Source: Chryseobacterium taeanense (lineage in GTDB: Bacteria; Bacteroidota; Bacteroidia; Flavobacteriales; Weeksellaceae). Taken from it: a stretch of 64,000 nt of DNA. Every line of letters starts with the position of its first letter. The stretch's first letter is position 1. Positions 25,712 through 34,382 of the stretch are shown piece by piece. The position numbers were made by a program, and so were the translations under genes. Location: the NCBI RefSeq assembly GCF_900099685.1, contig NZ_FNDW01000004.1, positions 124,001-188,000 of the forward strand, read 5' to 3'. Below the pieces are notes generated by a model, which ran no database searches, was not told where the DNA came from, and saw only the letters and a list, made by a program, of their open reading frames with translations.

Positions 25712-26386
25712 TTGAAAACAGATATAGACATCCACAATCATTCACATTTTTCTTTCGATCTGTGGCTTACTTTAATAAAATCTCATCCTGAATTTAAGGC
25801 AAAAAGAGTTGAGCTCTTCTCCTCATTTTTTGAGGTGAAAAAACCGATAGATGAGGTGGCGAAAGTCGTAAAATATTATGATGATCTCTGCAATTCTATC
25901 AATGAAGTCATTGGCGGAAATATAGATGCTTTTGAAATTTATTTACTGATCTTAAACTCTTTAGAAGTAGATTTAAAACAGATACATAAAGAGCAATTAG
26001 AGGAATTTTACAGAAGAAGTGAAGATTTATTTCTAAAATATAAACCGGTTGTGATTTTTGAAAATTTACATCAGCTTTTTGATGAAATTAAAAACCAGGG
26101 AAAGACAATTAATATTCTCAGCAATACAGGATTCATCAAAGGAAAAACCATGAGGAAATTTCTGATGAGTGAAAATCTCGATCAGTATATTGATTTTCAT
26201 ATTTATTCCGACGAGATTAATTGTTCGAAACCCAATCCTCAGGTCTTTCAGGAAGTGAAAAATTTAATTAAAAATCAGGATTTGGATTTAAAGCAGATAT
26301 TACACATTGGAGACAATCCTATTGCCGACTATAAAGGCGCAAAGGATTTTGGTTTCAGCGCACACTTATTGACACACAAAATATAA
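25712..26386 (+). CDS. HAD-family hydrolase of the Ter module
   Basis: 224 residues starting at a TTG codon; no in-frame ATG precedes the nucleophile motif. HAD motif I is FDLWLTL (DxWxT, the +2 position being Trp as in dehalogenase-like HADs with an aromatic there), motif II is ILSNTG, motif III Lys is in CSKPNPQVF, and motif IV is HIGDNPIADYKGAK. A small-molecule phosphatase is likely. Ter gene clusters commonly pair HAD phosphatases with phosphoribosyltransferases in a predicted nucleoside-like metabolite pathway. It lies 2 bases from the PRTase gene. Confidence 0.85.
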   Translation: MKTDIDIHNHSHFSFDLWLTLIKSHPEFKAKRVELFSSFFEVKKPIDEVAKVVKYYDDLCNSINEVIGGNIDAFEIYLLILNSLEVDLKQIHKEQLEEFYRRSEDLFLKYKPVVIFENLHQLFDEIKNQGKTINILSNTGFIKGKTMRKFLMSENLDQYIDFHIYSDEINCSKPNPQVFQEVKNLIKNQDLDLKQILHIGDNPIADYKGAKDFGFSAHLLTHKI

Positions 26387-26388
26387 TT

Positions 26389-27213
26389 ATGAACAAAAGA
26401 TACAGCTTACACCACATACACTCTGCGGATGAATTCACGTTTTCGCCCGCGGAATACAGCTTTTTCAAGTATGGTGACAAGTCCTATGCGGAAAAATTTG
26501 CCAAAGAACTGTTCGAAGGATTTATTTCAGAACATGAAAATATTTTAGATACAGATAAAGAAATTGTAGTGTTGCCGAGTCCTTATATGGCGATTCCTAC
26601 AGCTTCTAATTTTCTGTGCTTTTATTTTAAAAAACATCTGGATTTTTATTTATTTCAAAAAGGAAAAAAATCGAGTATTCTTTCAAAAATTAATAGAAAT
26701 CATACCTACACGACCGATTACGGAAATCTAAGTTTTGAAGACCGTAAAAATTTAATATCCAACGATACTTATTATCTTGATAAAGATTTTCTTAGAGAAA
26801 AACTTTGTATTTTTATAGATGATATTAAAATTACGGGAAGCCACGAGTTTACGGTAAATAAAATTCTGGACGAATACAAGGTGAAAGCAGATTTTTTATT
26901 CATGTACTATGCAGAACTGATAAATTTTGATCTGGATCCTAAAATTGAAAACTACTTCAATTACTATGCGGTAAAAAATGTAGAACATGTCGCAGAAGTG
27001 ATGACGAAACCGAGCTTTCAGTTCAATACAAGAATTGTAAAATACATTTTGAGCCTGGATTCAGGTAATTTTGAGTATCTTTCGTCTAAAGTAAAAAAAG
27101 AACAGATGGATCAGCTGCTGGAACTGGCGATCAGCAACAATTATCATTTAATAAAAGAATACGAAAACAATATAAACACTTTAACACAAACCGAATTATA
27201 TTATGGCTATTAA
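26389..27213 (+). CDS. Ter-associated phosphoribosyltransferase-like protein
   Basis: 274 residues. The PRPP-binding loop is CIFIDDIKITGSHE (about 139-152), the acidic-acidic-TG-x-T/S/H pattern of type I PRTases. The N-terminal part has ADEFTFSPAEYSFFKYGD. This is the Ter-cluster PRTase type thought to make or use a ribosylated metabolite. It overlaps the following TerD gene by 11 bases, so the two are translationally linked. No substrate is known. Confidence 0.82.
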   Translation: MNKRYSLHHIHSADEFTFSPAEYSFFKYGDKSYAEKFAKELFEGFISEHENILDTDKEIVVLPSPYMAIPTASNFLCFYFKKHLDFYLFQKGKKSSILSKINRNHTYTTDYGNLSFEDRKNLISNDTYYLDKDFLREKLCIFIDDIKITGSHEFTVNKILDEYKVKADFLFMYYAELINFDLDPKIENYFNYYAVKNVEHVAEVMTKPSFQFNTRIVKYILSLDSGNFEYLSSKVKKEQMDQLLELAISNNYHLIKEYENNINTLTQTELYYGY

Positions 27214-27757
27214 CTTACAGAAAGGACAGAGAGAAAATATAAATGCCCCAAAATTCACCGTTGGTTTAGGATGGGATACCAATAATACTTCAACAGGGGC
27301 TGCTTTTGATCTGGATGCTTCCTTATTTTTATTAGGTGAAAATAAAAAGTTAATTTCAGATAACCACTTTATTTTTTATAACAACCTTGAATCTCCCGAT
27401 AAATCGGTAATCCATACTGGTGATAATCTTACTGGTGAAGGTTCCGGTGATGATGAGCAGATTAAAATTGACCTTACTAAAATAGATCCTGCCGTAAAAG
27501 AGATCACTGTTGTGGTAACGATTCACGAAGCAGATTCAAGAAGACAGAACTTCGGACAGGTGAGAAATTCTTTCATCAGAATTTTTAATACAGATACCAA
27601 TGAAGAGATTTTAAAATACGAATTAGACGAGGATTTCTCAATCGAAACGGCAGTGGAATTCGGAAGAATCTACAACAGAAACGGAGAATGGAAATTTGAA
27701 GCAGTTGGCGCAGGACAAAGAGAGGGACTTGAAAAATTTGTAGCAATTTATCAATAA
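27203..27757 (+). CDS. TerD-family protein (first copy)
   Basis: 184 residues forming one TerD domain: MAINLQKGQRENI, the calcium-site motif AAFDLDASLFLL, HTGDNLTGEGSGDDEQI, FIRIFN and the C-terminal NRNGEWKFEAVGAG. TerD-domain proteins bind Ca2+ and associate with the membrane in tellurite/phage/stress response systems. It lies between the PRTase and telA genes in a tight operon. It resembles TerD/TerE more than TerZ. Confidence 0.93.
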   Translation: MAINLQKGQRENINAPKFTVGLGWDTNNTSTGAAFDLDASLFLLGENKKLISDNHFIFYNNLESPDKSVIHTGDNLTGEGSGDDEQIKIDLTKIDPAVKEITVVVTIHEADSRRQNFGQVRNSFIRIFNTDTNEEILKYELDEDFSIETAVEFGRIYNRNGEWKFEAVGAGQREGLEKFVAIYQ

Positions 27758-27763
27758 TTTATC

Positions 27764-28936
27764 ATGGACAATCAGGAAAATCAATCTATAGATCCGCTTG
27801 GATCAATCGAACCATTAAAGACATTTGAACCTACTCCGATGGCACAGCCACCAATTGCGGAAACGCCCAATACGCCTCCTGCTCCTTTGGTAGACCGGGA
27901 AGGGAATGTCAATCTTTCCCAACTGCAATCTGAAGAACGCCAGAAATACGAAACACTTGCCAACTCCATCGATGAAACCAATCCGGGATCTATCGTAAAC
28001 TTCGGTGCAGATCTGCAGAAGACTTTATCGAACCAGAGTGACAGTTTCCTTGGGAATGTACGAAGATCAAACTCAGGAGAAGTGGGTGAATTAATAAATA
28101 ATTTACTTGTTGAGCTGAATTACGTTGATGTAGAAGAATTAAATCAGAATAAATTCAAGAGTTTTTTAAGCAAATTGCCTTTCATGAAAAGTGTAATGAC
28201 GCAGATTGAGAATTTATTTGCAAAATATGATAAGATCATCAACAATATCGACCAGATTTCATACAAAGTAAATGCAGGAATCATTACTTCTACAAAAGAT
28301 AATGCCGTCTTACAGACAATTTTTGAAAGCAATATTACGGCAATCAAACAAATTGAAGAGCTTGTGATTGCAGGAAATCTGAGAATGGAAAAAGCGAGTT
28401 CTGAACTGGCAGTAATGGAAGCTGCACCACAAAATTATCAGGATTACGAGATTGCGGATAAAAGAGATTTTATTGCGAGATTAGACCGAAGATTAGCGGA
28501 TCTTAAAGTAGTCCGTTTAATTATGATGCAGTCGCTTCCGCAGATCAGATTGGTTCAGAATAATAACGTATCGATTGCTGAAAAAGCGCAGACAATTCTT
28601 ACGACAACGCTTCCACTTTGGAAAAACCAGCTTTCATTGGCTGTTGCGATGTACAGACAGCAGCAGAATATTGAAATTCAGCAGAAAGTATCTTCCACGA
28701 CAGAGGAAATTTTAAGAAAAAATGCAGAACGTCTGGGACAGAATTCAATTAATGTTGCAAGAGCTAATGAGCAGACAGTTGTTTCCATTGAAACGTTGAG
28801 AGAAACAACATCGAAATTAATCAATACATTAAACGAAGTAAAACAGATACAAAAGCAGGGTGCTGAAGGAAGACGAAAACTGGATCAGGATCTGATGACT
28901 TTAGAACACGAACTAAAAGCAAACGTAAGAGGATAA
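27764..28936 (+). CDS. TelA-family toxic-anion resistance protein
   Basis: 390 residues. A Pro-rich N-terminus (about 1-45) is followed by a long helical TelA domain rich in coiled-coil segments, with NSGEVGELINNLLVELNYVD and the family-typical C-terminal TTEEILRKNAERLGQNSINVARANEQTVVSIETLRETTSKLI. TelA (KlaA-like) proteins are linked to tellurite and other stress resistance by an unknown mechanism. It starts 6 bases after the first terD. Confidence 0.92.
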   Translation: MDNQENQSIDPLGSIEPLKTFEPTPMAQPPIAETPNTPPAPLVDREGNVNLSQLQSEERQKYETLANSIDETNPGSIVNFGADLQKTLSNQSDSFLGNVRRSNSGEVGELINNLLVELNYVDVEELNQNKFKSFLSKLPFMKSVMTQIENLFAKYDKIINNIDQISYKVNAGIITSTKDNAVLQTIFESNITAIKQIEELVIAGNLRMEKASSELAVMEAAPQNYQDYEIADKRDFIARLDRRLADLKVVRLIMMQSLPQIRLVQNNNVSIAEKAQTILTTTLPLWKNQLSLAVAMYRQQQNIEIQQKVSSTTEEILRKNAERLGQNSINVARANEQTVVSIETLRETTSKLINTLNEVKQIQKQGAEGRRKLDQDLMTLEHELKANVRG

Positions 28937-28949
28937 TATTGGCAAAAAG

Positions 28950-29897
28950 GTGAATGATGATGCAGTAAACATAATGTCACAAAGCAAAAGAAGATTAACA
29001 AAACTTAAACTTCTTGCGAATTTTTTTGAAAATGTTGATATTATTTCGATCTACATTAAGACGGATATTATCCATAATCTTTTTCAGGAAAATAAAGAAC
29101 TTGATTACAGCAAACTCGAACTTTTTCACCTACAGTACACCGACAGTCTCATTGAACTTTTAACCAAGATAAAAAAACAAAAGGAAAATGATATGCTGGC
29201 GGTTATTAAAGAAATTGAGGTCAATAACAAATACATTGCAAGCTTTGAAGAAAAGCATACAGACGGATTTGAAACAGAAAGGAAGATGTACAGTGGTATT
29301 TTTTCCAATCACCTAAAAAATCTGTATAAAGATCTTACGGAAGATAAATTCCGCCTGAAATGGGACAGCGTTCTGTATTTTTATAAAAAATATGCTTCAG
29401 AGTTTTACAGGTCAAATGTTGATGAGGAGTTACTGAAATCAGGAGCGTTTCCTGCCTATCAGTATCAGGAATATCAGATTGAGAGAAAACTTTTGGGAAG
29501 GCTTAACATTCAGAATTTTAAAGTTCGTTTCGTCTGCGGATACAGCATTACAGGAAATGAATATGAGCTGTTTAAAATTTTTCAGTCAGAAGATCATTTT
29601 ATATTCGATATTGAAGGTAGAAAAATGTATCTTATTGATCCTAAAAAAATGGAAAAGCTTGATACAATGCCTAATGAATCGAATCTGGGTACAATTGTCT
29701 CTCAGTTAAAAAGTAAGAATGAGTACTTGGAAGAAACGATGAACGAAAGGAAAAAAATATTGCCTGAGCAGGTCATTAACGTATTGAAAGATTATATTAA
29801 AAATCTTGAAAATACTGATATTATGAGCAAAATATTTGACATCAATGAAGAAACCAATATACTTCGCGCAATGCTGAATTTAAATTTGAATAATTAA
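28950..29897 (+). CDS. Unrecognised helical protein inside the Ter operon
   Basis: 315 residues, very rich in Lys, Glu, Asn and Leu and predicted mostly helical, with likely coiled coils around residues 60-110 and 240-275. There is no signal peptide or membrane helix and no catalytic motif I know. It lies 13 bases after telA and 36 bases before the second terD, so it is very likely a Ter-module subunit. An alternative start is the ATG at 28974 (MSQSKRRLTK). Confidence 0.8.
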   Translation: MNDDAVNIMSQSKRRLTKLKLLANFFENVDIISIYIKTDIIHNLFQENKELDYSKLELFHLQYTDSLIELLTKIKKQKENDMLAVIKEIEVNNKYIASFEEKHTDGFETERKMYSGIFSNHLKNLYKDLTEDKFRLKWDSVLYFYKKYASEFYRSNVDEELLKSGAFPAYQYQEYQIERKLLGRLNIQNFKVRFVCGYSITGNEYELFKIFQSEDHFIFDIEGRKMYLIDPKKMEKLDTMPNESNLGTIVSQLKSKNEYLEETMNERKKILPEQVINVLKDYIKNLENTDIMSKIFDINEETNILRAMLNLNLNN

Positions 29898-29933
29898 AGT
29901 AAATCACAAAATAAACAAACTAAACATAAAAAG

Positions 29934-30545
29934 ATGGCTATTAACTTACAAAAAGGTCAGAGAATAAACCTTAAAAAGGAAAATGGAGCAATGCTTACAC
30001 AGGCTTGTGTCGGAATCAACTGGGGTGCAATTGAGAAAAAAGGGTTTTTCGGAGGAATTACCAGAGAAGCAGTAGATCTTGATGCAAGCTGTATCTTATA
30101 TGATGCCAACAAAAATGCTACGGAAGTGATCTATTTCGGAAACCTTAAATCTAAGAATGGTGCAATAAGACATAGCGGAGATGATTTAACAGGTGATATA
30201 GATGGTGATGACGGTTTAGATAATGAAGTAATTACAGTAGATTTCAGCAATCTGGATTCTAATGTAGAACATGTTGCTCTCGTTCTGAATAGCTACAAAG
30301 GCCAGGATTTCGGAACCATTCCTTTTGCTTCGATCAGAATTTATGAAGGAACGCCAACCAATGTGAGAGAGGTTTTTGCTAAATATGATATTGCGAATGA
30401 TGCATCTTTCCGAGGTCACGTATCTATGGTAATGGGTGTTTTCTACAAAAGAAACGGCGAATGGAAATTCAATGCAATCGGAGATCCCACAAAAGACAGA
30501 AAATTGCAGGAGACAATTGAAACCGTAAAACAGCAATATTTGTAA
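29934..30545 (+). CDS. TerD-family protein (second copy, TerZ-like)
   Basis: 203 residues with the TerD domain. The N-terminus MAINLQKGQRINLKKENG nearly repeats that of the first copy. Calcium motifs are AVDLDASCILYD and HSGDDLTGDIDGDDGLDNE; the C-terminus ends NGEWKFNAIGDPTKDR. An extra insert (GINWGAIEKKGFFGG) is typical of TerZ/TerX-like members. Two TerD paralogues in one operon are normal for Ter modules and may form mixed assemblies under TerC. Confidence 0.92.
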   Translation: MAINLQKGQRINLKKENGAMLTQACVGINWGAIEKKGFFGGITREAVDLDASCILYDANKNATEVIYFGNLKSKNGAIRHSGDDLTGDIDGDDGLDNEVITVDFSNLDSNVEHVALVLNSYKGQDFGTIPFASIRIYEGTPTNVREVFAKYDIANDASFRGHVSMVMGVFYKRNGEWKFNAIGDPTKDRKLQETIETVKQQYL

Positions 30546-30679
30546 TCATTACAAATTCAATAGGAGAGCTCTTTGGCCAAAACCTTTTGAACTAGTGGAT
30601 TCATCAATAAAAAAATTAAATGGCAATATTTGTACTCGTACAGCTATTGCTTTTATCATATAATAAGCACATATAAAAA

Positions 30680-31720
30680 GTGGACAAACATCAAGGTATT
30701 TTAGATCTTCATCCCGGTCTGGTTGTGGGATTTGCGATAACAGTAGTTATCATGCTGCTCCTGGATTTAGGGGTTTTCAACAAAAAAAGTCATGAGATTT
30801 CTTCCAAAGAAGCTACCATCTGGTCAATCGTATGGATCTCGCTGTCTATGGTTTTTTCAGGAGTTGTGTATTGGGTGTACAATTCAGATTTGGGACCGGG
30901 AAGTCATGAACTTGCGGTAGAAAAATTTACACAATATCAGGCAGCATATTGGATAGAAAAAGCGCTTTCAGTAGATAATTTATTCGTATTTATCCTGGTT
31001 TTTGGGTTCTTTAAAGTTCCAAAATACCTGCATCACAAAGTGCTGTTCTGGGGAATTATTGGTGCGCTCATCTTTAGAGCAATCTTTATTTTCGCCGGAG
31101 TAGGTTTAATAAATCTTACTTATCTCCCGGAAATGAATATCTTCGGACATCCGGTAAAAATCAATATCGTAATGACTTTATTCGGGCTCTTTCTTGTTTA
31201 TGCAGGAATTAAATCCTGGGGCGATGGAGATGATGATGACGAAGAAGATTACAGCAATACAGCCGGAGCACGATTAATAAAAAGATTCTGGAAAGTTTCT
31301 GATAACTATGTCGGCGATAAATTCTTCACCGTTCAGAATGGAATAAAAATGGCGACTCCACTTTTGGTCGTAGTAGCGGTTATCGAATTTACGGATGTAC
31401 TTTTCGCGGTAGACTCTATTCCTGCGATTTTTGCCATCTCAAATGATCCGTTTATCCTTTATACCTCAAATATTTTTGCGATTTTAGGATTAAGATCTTT
31501 ATATTTCCTGTTGGCGAATTTTATTCATATGTTCAGCAAATTACCGTACGGACTGGCAATTATTCTGTCTTTCATCGGGGTAAAAATGCTGATCGCCCCA
31601 TGGATTCATATTCCGTCTCCGGTTTCCTTGGGAATCGTTGGGGGTGTCTTAGTGATCTCAGTCATTCTTTCCATTATTTTCCCTGATAAAAAGGAAGCTG
31701 AGAAAGAACTGGAAGAATAA
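30680..31720 (+). CDS. terC: TerC-family membrane protein, GTG start
   Basis: 346 residues starting at GTG, with about nine membrane segments. Family signatures are VEKFTQYQAAYWIEKALSVDNLFVFILVFGFF and VVVAVIEFTDVLFAVDSIPAIFAIS, the acidic residues inside membrane helices being probable metal ligands. An acidic cytoplasmic loop (GDGDDDDEEDYS) lies near residue 190. TerC/Alx proteins export Mn2+ or scaffold Ter complexes at the inner membrane. It ends the Ter operon. Confidence 0.94.
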   Translation: MDKHQGILDLHPGLVVGFAITVVIMLLLDLGVFNKKSHEISSKEATIWSIVWISLSMVFSGVVYWVYNSDLGPGSHELAVEKFTQYQAAYWIEKALSVDNLFVFILVFGFFKVPKYLHHKVLFWGIIGALIFRAIFIFAGVGLINLTYLPEMNIFGHPVKINIVMTLFGLFLVYAGIKSWGDGDDDDEEDYSNTAGARLIKRFWKVSDNYVGDKFFTVQNGIKMATPLLVVVAVIEFTDVLFAVDSIPAIFAISNDPFILYTSNIFAILGLRSLYFLLANFIHMFSKLPYGLAIILSFIGVKMLIAPWIHIPSPVSLGIVGGVLVISVILSIIFPDKKEAEKELEE

Positions 31721-31781
31721 AATTTATAAAGTAGAAAGGCATTTGTACTCAGCATCCAGCCTTTCTACTCAAAAACCACTT

Positions 31782-31849
31782 AAAAAGGCTGAATTTCCAC
31801 CTTTGTAGGCTCATCAATGAACCTTTTAGGATGAAAATTCAGCCTTTTT
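31782..31849. repeat. Long inverted repeat AAAAAGGCTGAATTT
   Basis: The two arms form a perfect 15-base inverted repeat around 38 bases. The right arm ends in TTTTT, so it can act as a terminator for terC read either way. Confidence 0.75.
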
Positions 31850-31875
31850 GGTTGAATTTTCACCCTTTTTGCCTG

Positions 31876-31923
31876 AAAAACGAACCTTTTAGGCTGGTTG
31901 CTGAACCTAAAAGGCTCGTTTTT
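31876..31923. terminator. Strong hairpin, likely bidirectional terminator
   Basis: AAAAACGA-A-CCTTTTAGG pairs with CCTAAAAGG-C-TCGTTTTT: 17 pairs, one A-C mismatch, 12-base loop. The T tract in the right arm and A tract in the left fit use from both strands, between terC and the convergent catalase-like gene. Confidence 0.75.
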
Positions 31924-32032
31924 GAATCCTGAACTTGTTTACTGTTCTTTCTAAAGTCCATTGTGATAGATTTTCCTTACAAATCTTTCACTAAGATCTT
32001 CATAGTCTTCTTTTACTTTATTTTTATTTGGA

Positions 32033-32150
32033 GCTTTTCCTGCTTTCCGCACTCGCTATTTTTTGTATTGGGCGGCGCGGCGAAGCCGCGCCGCCCAATA
32101 CAAAAAATGAGCTCAAACAAATGCTTCAATCAGGGCTAAAATTTGCAGTC
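32033..32150. repeat. REP-like GC-rich hairpin repeat
   Basis: A near-perfect inverted repeat of about 23 bases, TTTTTTGTATTGGGCGGCGC to its complement with loop GAA (32059-32107), is flanked by CCTGCTTTCCGCACTCGC and GAGCTCAAACAAATGCTTCA...CAGGGCTAA. The same flanks surround a different GC-rich hairpin at 41830. Confidence 0.85.
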
Positions 32151-32206
32151 AGGCAAATGAAAAATTCACAATGTTTATTTTTCATTCTCAAAGCAAAATT
32201 CACTTT

Positions 32207-33208
32207 TTATCTGTTGTATTTTAGAAGCTTATTCATTTTAAGTCTCGTTTGCATCGAAACCTTATAGGCTTCATCTCTCAGTTTCTGAATTTTTCCTACA
32301 GGCTGAAAAAAGATCTTACTTTCAAAAGGATTAAATGAAAGAAGTTCGGTCTCACAGGCTTTTGGATTCAAAAGACCATCGCTGTTAATTTTTATTTCAC
32401 CGATTTTTATATAAGGTGAATTTTTCCATTCTACATTGAGTTTATTGACAGGTTGATCTTTCAGATTATAACACAGCTGAATCAGAACTTCAGCGGTGAA
32501 GTCATCTGTTTTAAAAAAGTTTTCCAGACTGTCTTTTACGTTCAGCTTTTTCCCGAAATTTTCATCAACAGATATAGGTTTTAGTCTTATTTTCATCATA
32601 TATTCTCCCAGGCGATAGACTCCTACGGAATGATAATCGAAAGAGAGAAGAAAATCGTTTCGCTTTGTCCATAATTTGAATGCATTTTTTATGAAAGAAA
32701 AGGTAAAAGTTGACGGAATCACCTTAAATATTTGCATCATCAAAGAAAATGAACTCCATTTCTTTACAAAAAAACGGTTAACGGAAGTGAACAGCTTTAG
32801 AAAAGTACTCACCGAATTGATCGGAAACAATGGAAAATTTACCAATGGAAAATTCGCTATCAAATCACCGTTATTATCCTTAACCTTTACAGAAAAGCCA
32901 TAGGCCGGGATGTCTTTTTTACCAGTATTCACCTTCGGATGTGCGTTTGAAAAACGAATTGTAAGGTCATATTTTTCTTTGTCAAAAAAAGGTTGAAGTC
33001 TCTCGGGAATATTTTCCTCGATAATAAACACACCTTTGGCGACAGCATATGTTTTAGCGTGAGCATTTCTTGTAGCATAATTCACATCACTCACGGAAGG
33101 TGACTGCTCAACAAAGTCAACAATACTTTTTTTATTGATCTCGAGGAGTTTTTTTTCCTCATCTGTCAGCCTGTCAAAGTTCTTATTATATTTTTGTGGA
33201 TTTGGCAT
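32207..33208 (-). CDS. Small catalase-like heme protein
   Basis: 333 residues, shorter than catalases (about 480). Catalase-fold landmarks are RNAHAKTYAVAKGVFII (distal His about residue 50), YDLTIRFSNAHPKV, DIPAYGFSVKVKDNNGD with LVNFPLFPI, and near the C-terminus QPVGKIQKLRDEAYKVSM where R-x-x-x-Y could give the proximal Tyr ligand. No signal peptide. Such mini-catalases include peroxidases and allene-oxide-synthase-like enzymes, and true catalase activity is not certain. Confidence 0.8.
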   Translation of the reverse strand: MPNPQKYNKNFDRLTDEEKKLLEINKKSIVDFVEQSPSVSDVNYATRNAHAKTYAVAKGVFIIEENIPERLQPFFDKEKYDLTIRFSNAHPKVNTGKKDIPAYGFSVKVKDNNGDLIANFPLVNFPLFPINSVSTFLKLFTSVNRFFVKKWSSFSLMMQIFKVIPSTFTFSFIKNAFKLWTKRNDFLLSFDYHSVGVYRLGEYMMKIRLKPISVDENFGKKLNVKDSLENFFKTDDFTAEVLIQLCYNLKDQPVNKLNVEWKNSPYIKIGEIKINSDGLLNPKACETELLSFNPFESKIFFQPVGKIQKLRDEAYKVSMQTRLKMNKLLKYNR

Positions 33209-33368
33209 TTAGTTTTAAATTCAATTATAATGACAAGTTTCTGAAATGCTATTAACATAATATTAAGCATATTTGAATTTTCTGAAATCAGGTCCTACAC
33301 CATAATTAGTTAATAATTTATCTAAAAAACTTCCTGCATCATGCTTCCATCTTCCAGCTGTAAAATCC

Positions 33369-33376
33369 TATCTTTG
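33369..33376 (+). promoter_or_regulatory. -7 promoter element of the FKBP gene
   Basis: TATCTTTG, 15 bases before the ATG at 33392. Confidence 0.55.
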
Positions 33377-33391
33377 TAAAAAATATCAATT

Positions 33392-33826
33392 ATGGGAGTC
33401 GCAGATATGTTATTTAAACGTAAAAAAGAGCAGGCAGAAAAAAACCTGAAAGATGGTCAGGAATATATGGCAGAATACGGAAAAAGAGAAACCGTTGTTG
33501 AGTTGCCAAGCGGATTGCAATACGAGATCATCAAGGAAGGTGACGGCGAAAAGCCGGGGCCGAGATCTACCGTAAAATGCCACTATCACGGAACGACTAT
33601 TTCCGGAAAAGTTTTCGACAGCTCTGTAAAAAGAGGAACTCCGGCTTCATTTCCGCTGAATAAAGTAATTAAAGGATGGACGGAAGCTCTTCAGCTGATG
33701 CCTGTAGGAAGTAAATGGAGATTGATCATTCCGCCACACTTAGCGTACGGAGATCAGCAGATCAGCAAAGAAATCGGCCCGAATTCCACCCTTGTTTTTG
33801 AAGTGGAGTTATTGGATATTAAATAA
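33392..33826 (+). CDS. FKBP-type peptidyl-prolyl cis-trans isomerase
   Basis: 144 residues without signal peptide, so probably cytoplasmic. A short helical N-terminus (about 1-35) is followed by one FKBP domain: LPSGLQYEIIKEGDGEKPG, VKCHYHGTTISGKVFDSS, VIKGWTEALQLMPVGSKWRL, IPPHLAYGDQ, STLVFEVELLDI. It catalyses proline isomerisation during protein folding. It is a single gene closed by a terminator. Confidence 0.94.
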   Translation: MGVADMLFKRKKEQAEKNLKDGQEYMAEYGKRETVVELPSGLQYEIIKEGDGEKPGPRSTVKCHYHGTTISGKVFDSSVKRGTPASFPLNKVIKGWTEALQLMPVGSKWRLIIPPHLAYGDQQISKEIGPNSTLVFEVELLDIK

Positions 33827-33843
33827 GTCTTCATTAATATTTA

Positions 33844-33876
33844 AAAAATTACCTGACTTTCGGGTAATTTTTTTAT
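33844..33876 (+). terminator. Intrinsic terminator
   Basis: AAATTACC and GGTAATTT form an 8-base stem around TGACTTTCG, followed by T. Confidence 0.85.
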
Positions 33877-33899
33877 TTAAAATTTAATAAAGATTTAAC

Positions 33900-33918
33900 T
33901 GTAATAAATTTTGTTACA
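33900..33918. promoter_or_regulatory. Rrf2 operator overlapping the -33 element
   Basis: TGTAA-N9-TTACA. The same arms with the same 9-base spacing recur at 34383 upstream of the next gene. The -33 TTTG (33910-33913) lies inside the site, so binding would block RNA polymerase. Confidence 0.65.
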
Positions 33919-33940
33919 TTAAAAAGATTTTCTACTTTTG
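33910..33940 (+). promoter_or_regulatory. Promoter of the Rrf2 gene
   Basis: -33 TTTG (33910-33913), 19-base spacer, and -7 TACTTTTG (33933-33940), a full match to the Bacteroidota consensus. A second small palindrome (TTGTA-N7-TACAA, 33938-33954) covers the predicted start point. Confidence 0.75.
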
Positions 33941-33953
33941 TATAGTAATTACA

Positions 33954-34364
33954 ATGAACAATACAAGATTTGCTACGGCAATACATATCATGACTTTATT
34001 GGCGGAAAGTCCGCAGGAATGGCTCACCTCCGAATGGATGGCTGGAAGCATTAATATTAATCCTGTGATGGTTCGTAAAGAATTGAGTGTACTGAGAGAA
34101 GCCGGACTGATTATAAGCCGTCAGGGGAAAGTAGGAGGTAGTCAGTTAGCGAAAAATGCGGATGATATTAAGATTTCCGACATTTACCTGGCTGTGAAAA
34201 ATACTGAAGTGCTGGGTAAAAAGAACAATAATCCTAATCCTAAATGTTTAGTCGGAAAAGAAATTAATGAGCATTTGCAGACATTATTTTCTGAGACAGA
34301 TCAGTTGGTCATCAGATTTTTAGGAAACAAAACATTGCAGGAATTTATGGATAATTTTAAGTGA
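33954..34364 (+). CDS. Rrf2-family transcriptional regulator, YwnA-like
   Basis: 136 residues. The N-terminal winged helix is seen in RFATAIHIMTLLAE, LTSEWMAGSININPVMVRKELSVLREAGLIISRQGKVGGSQLAKNADDIKISDIY. Only one Cys (KCLVGK) is present, so it lacks the three-Cys iron-sulfur cluster of IscR/NsrR. It resembles Bacillus YwnA, also found next to a ywnB-type gene. The shared operators suggest it represses itself and the next gene, possibly through a redox or electrophile signal at the single Cys. Confidence 0.9.
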   Translation: MNNTRFATAIHIMTLLAESPQEWLTSEWMAGSININPVMVRKELSVLREAGLIISRQGKVGGSQLAKNADDIKISDIYLAVKNTEVLGKKNNNPNPKCLVGKEINEHLQTLFSETDQLVIRFLGNKTLQEFMDNFK

Positions 34365-34382
34365 AAAAAATTTAACCATTAA

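Larger units (their letters stand above)
31721..32206. other. Repeat-rich spacer after terC
   Basis: 486 bases without a credible gene. It contains two long hairpins built from the same word (CCTTTTAGG / CCTAAAAGG) at 31782-31849 and 31876-31923, and a very GC-rich hairpin repeat at 32033-32150. A plus-strand frame from 32028 runs through the last hairpin and is not accepted as a gene. Confidence 0.65.

Noticed and set aside
27203..31720. Naming the Ter genes as a proven tellurite-resistance operon
   Set aside because: TerD, TelA and TerC are clear, but resistance to tellurite is only one reported phenotype; a general stress or metabolite role is equally likely.
32028..32267. 79-codon plus-strand frame after terC
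   Set aside because: It reads through the GC-rich REP-like hairpin and into the antisense of the catalase-like gene.
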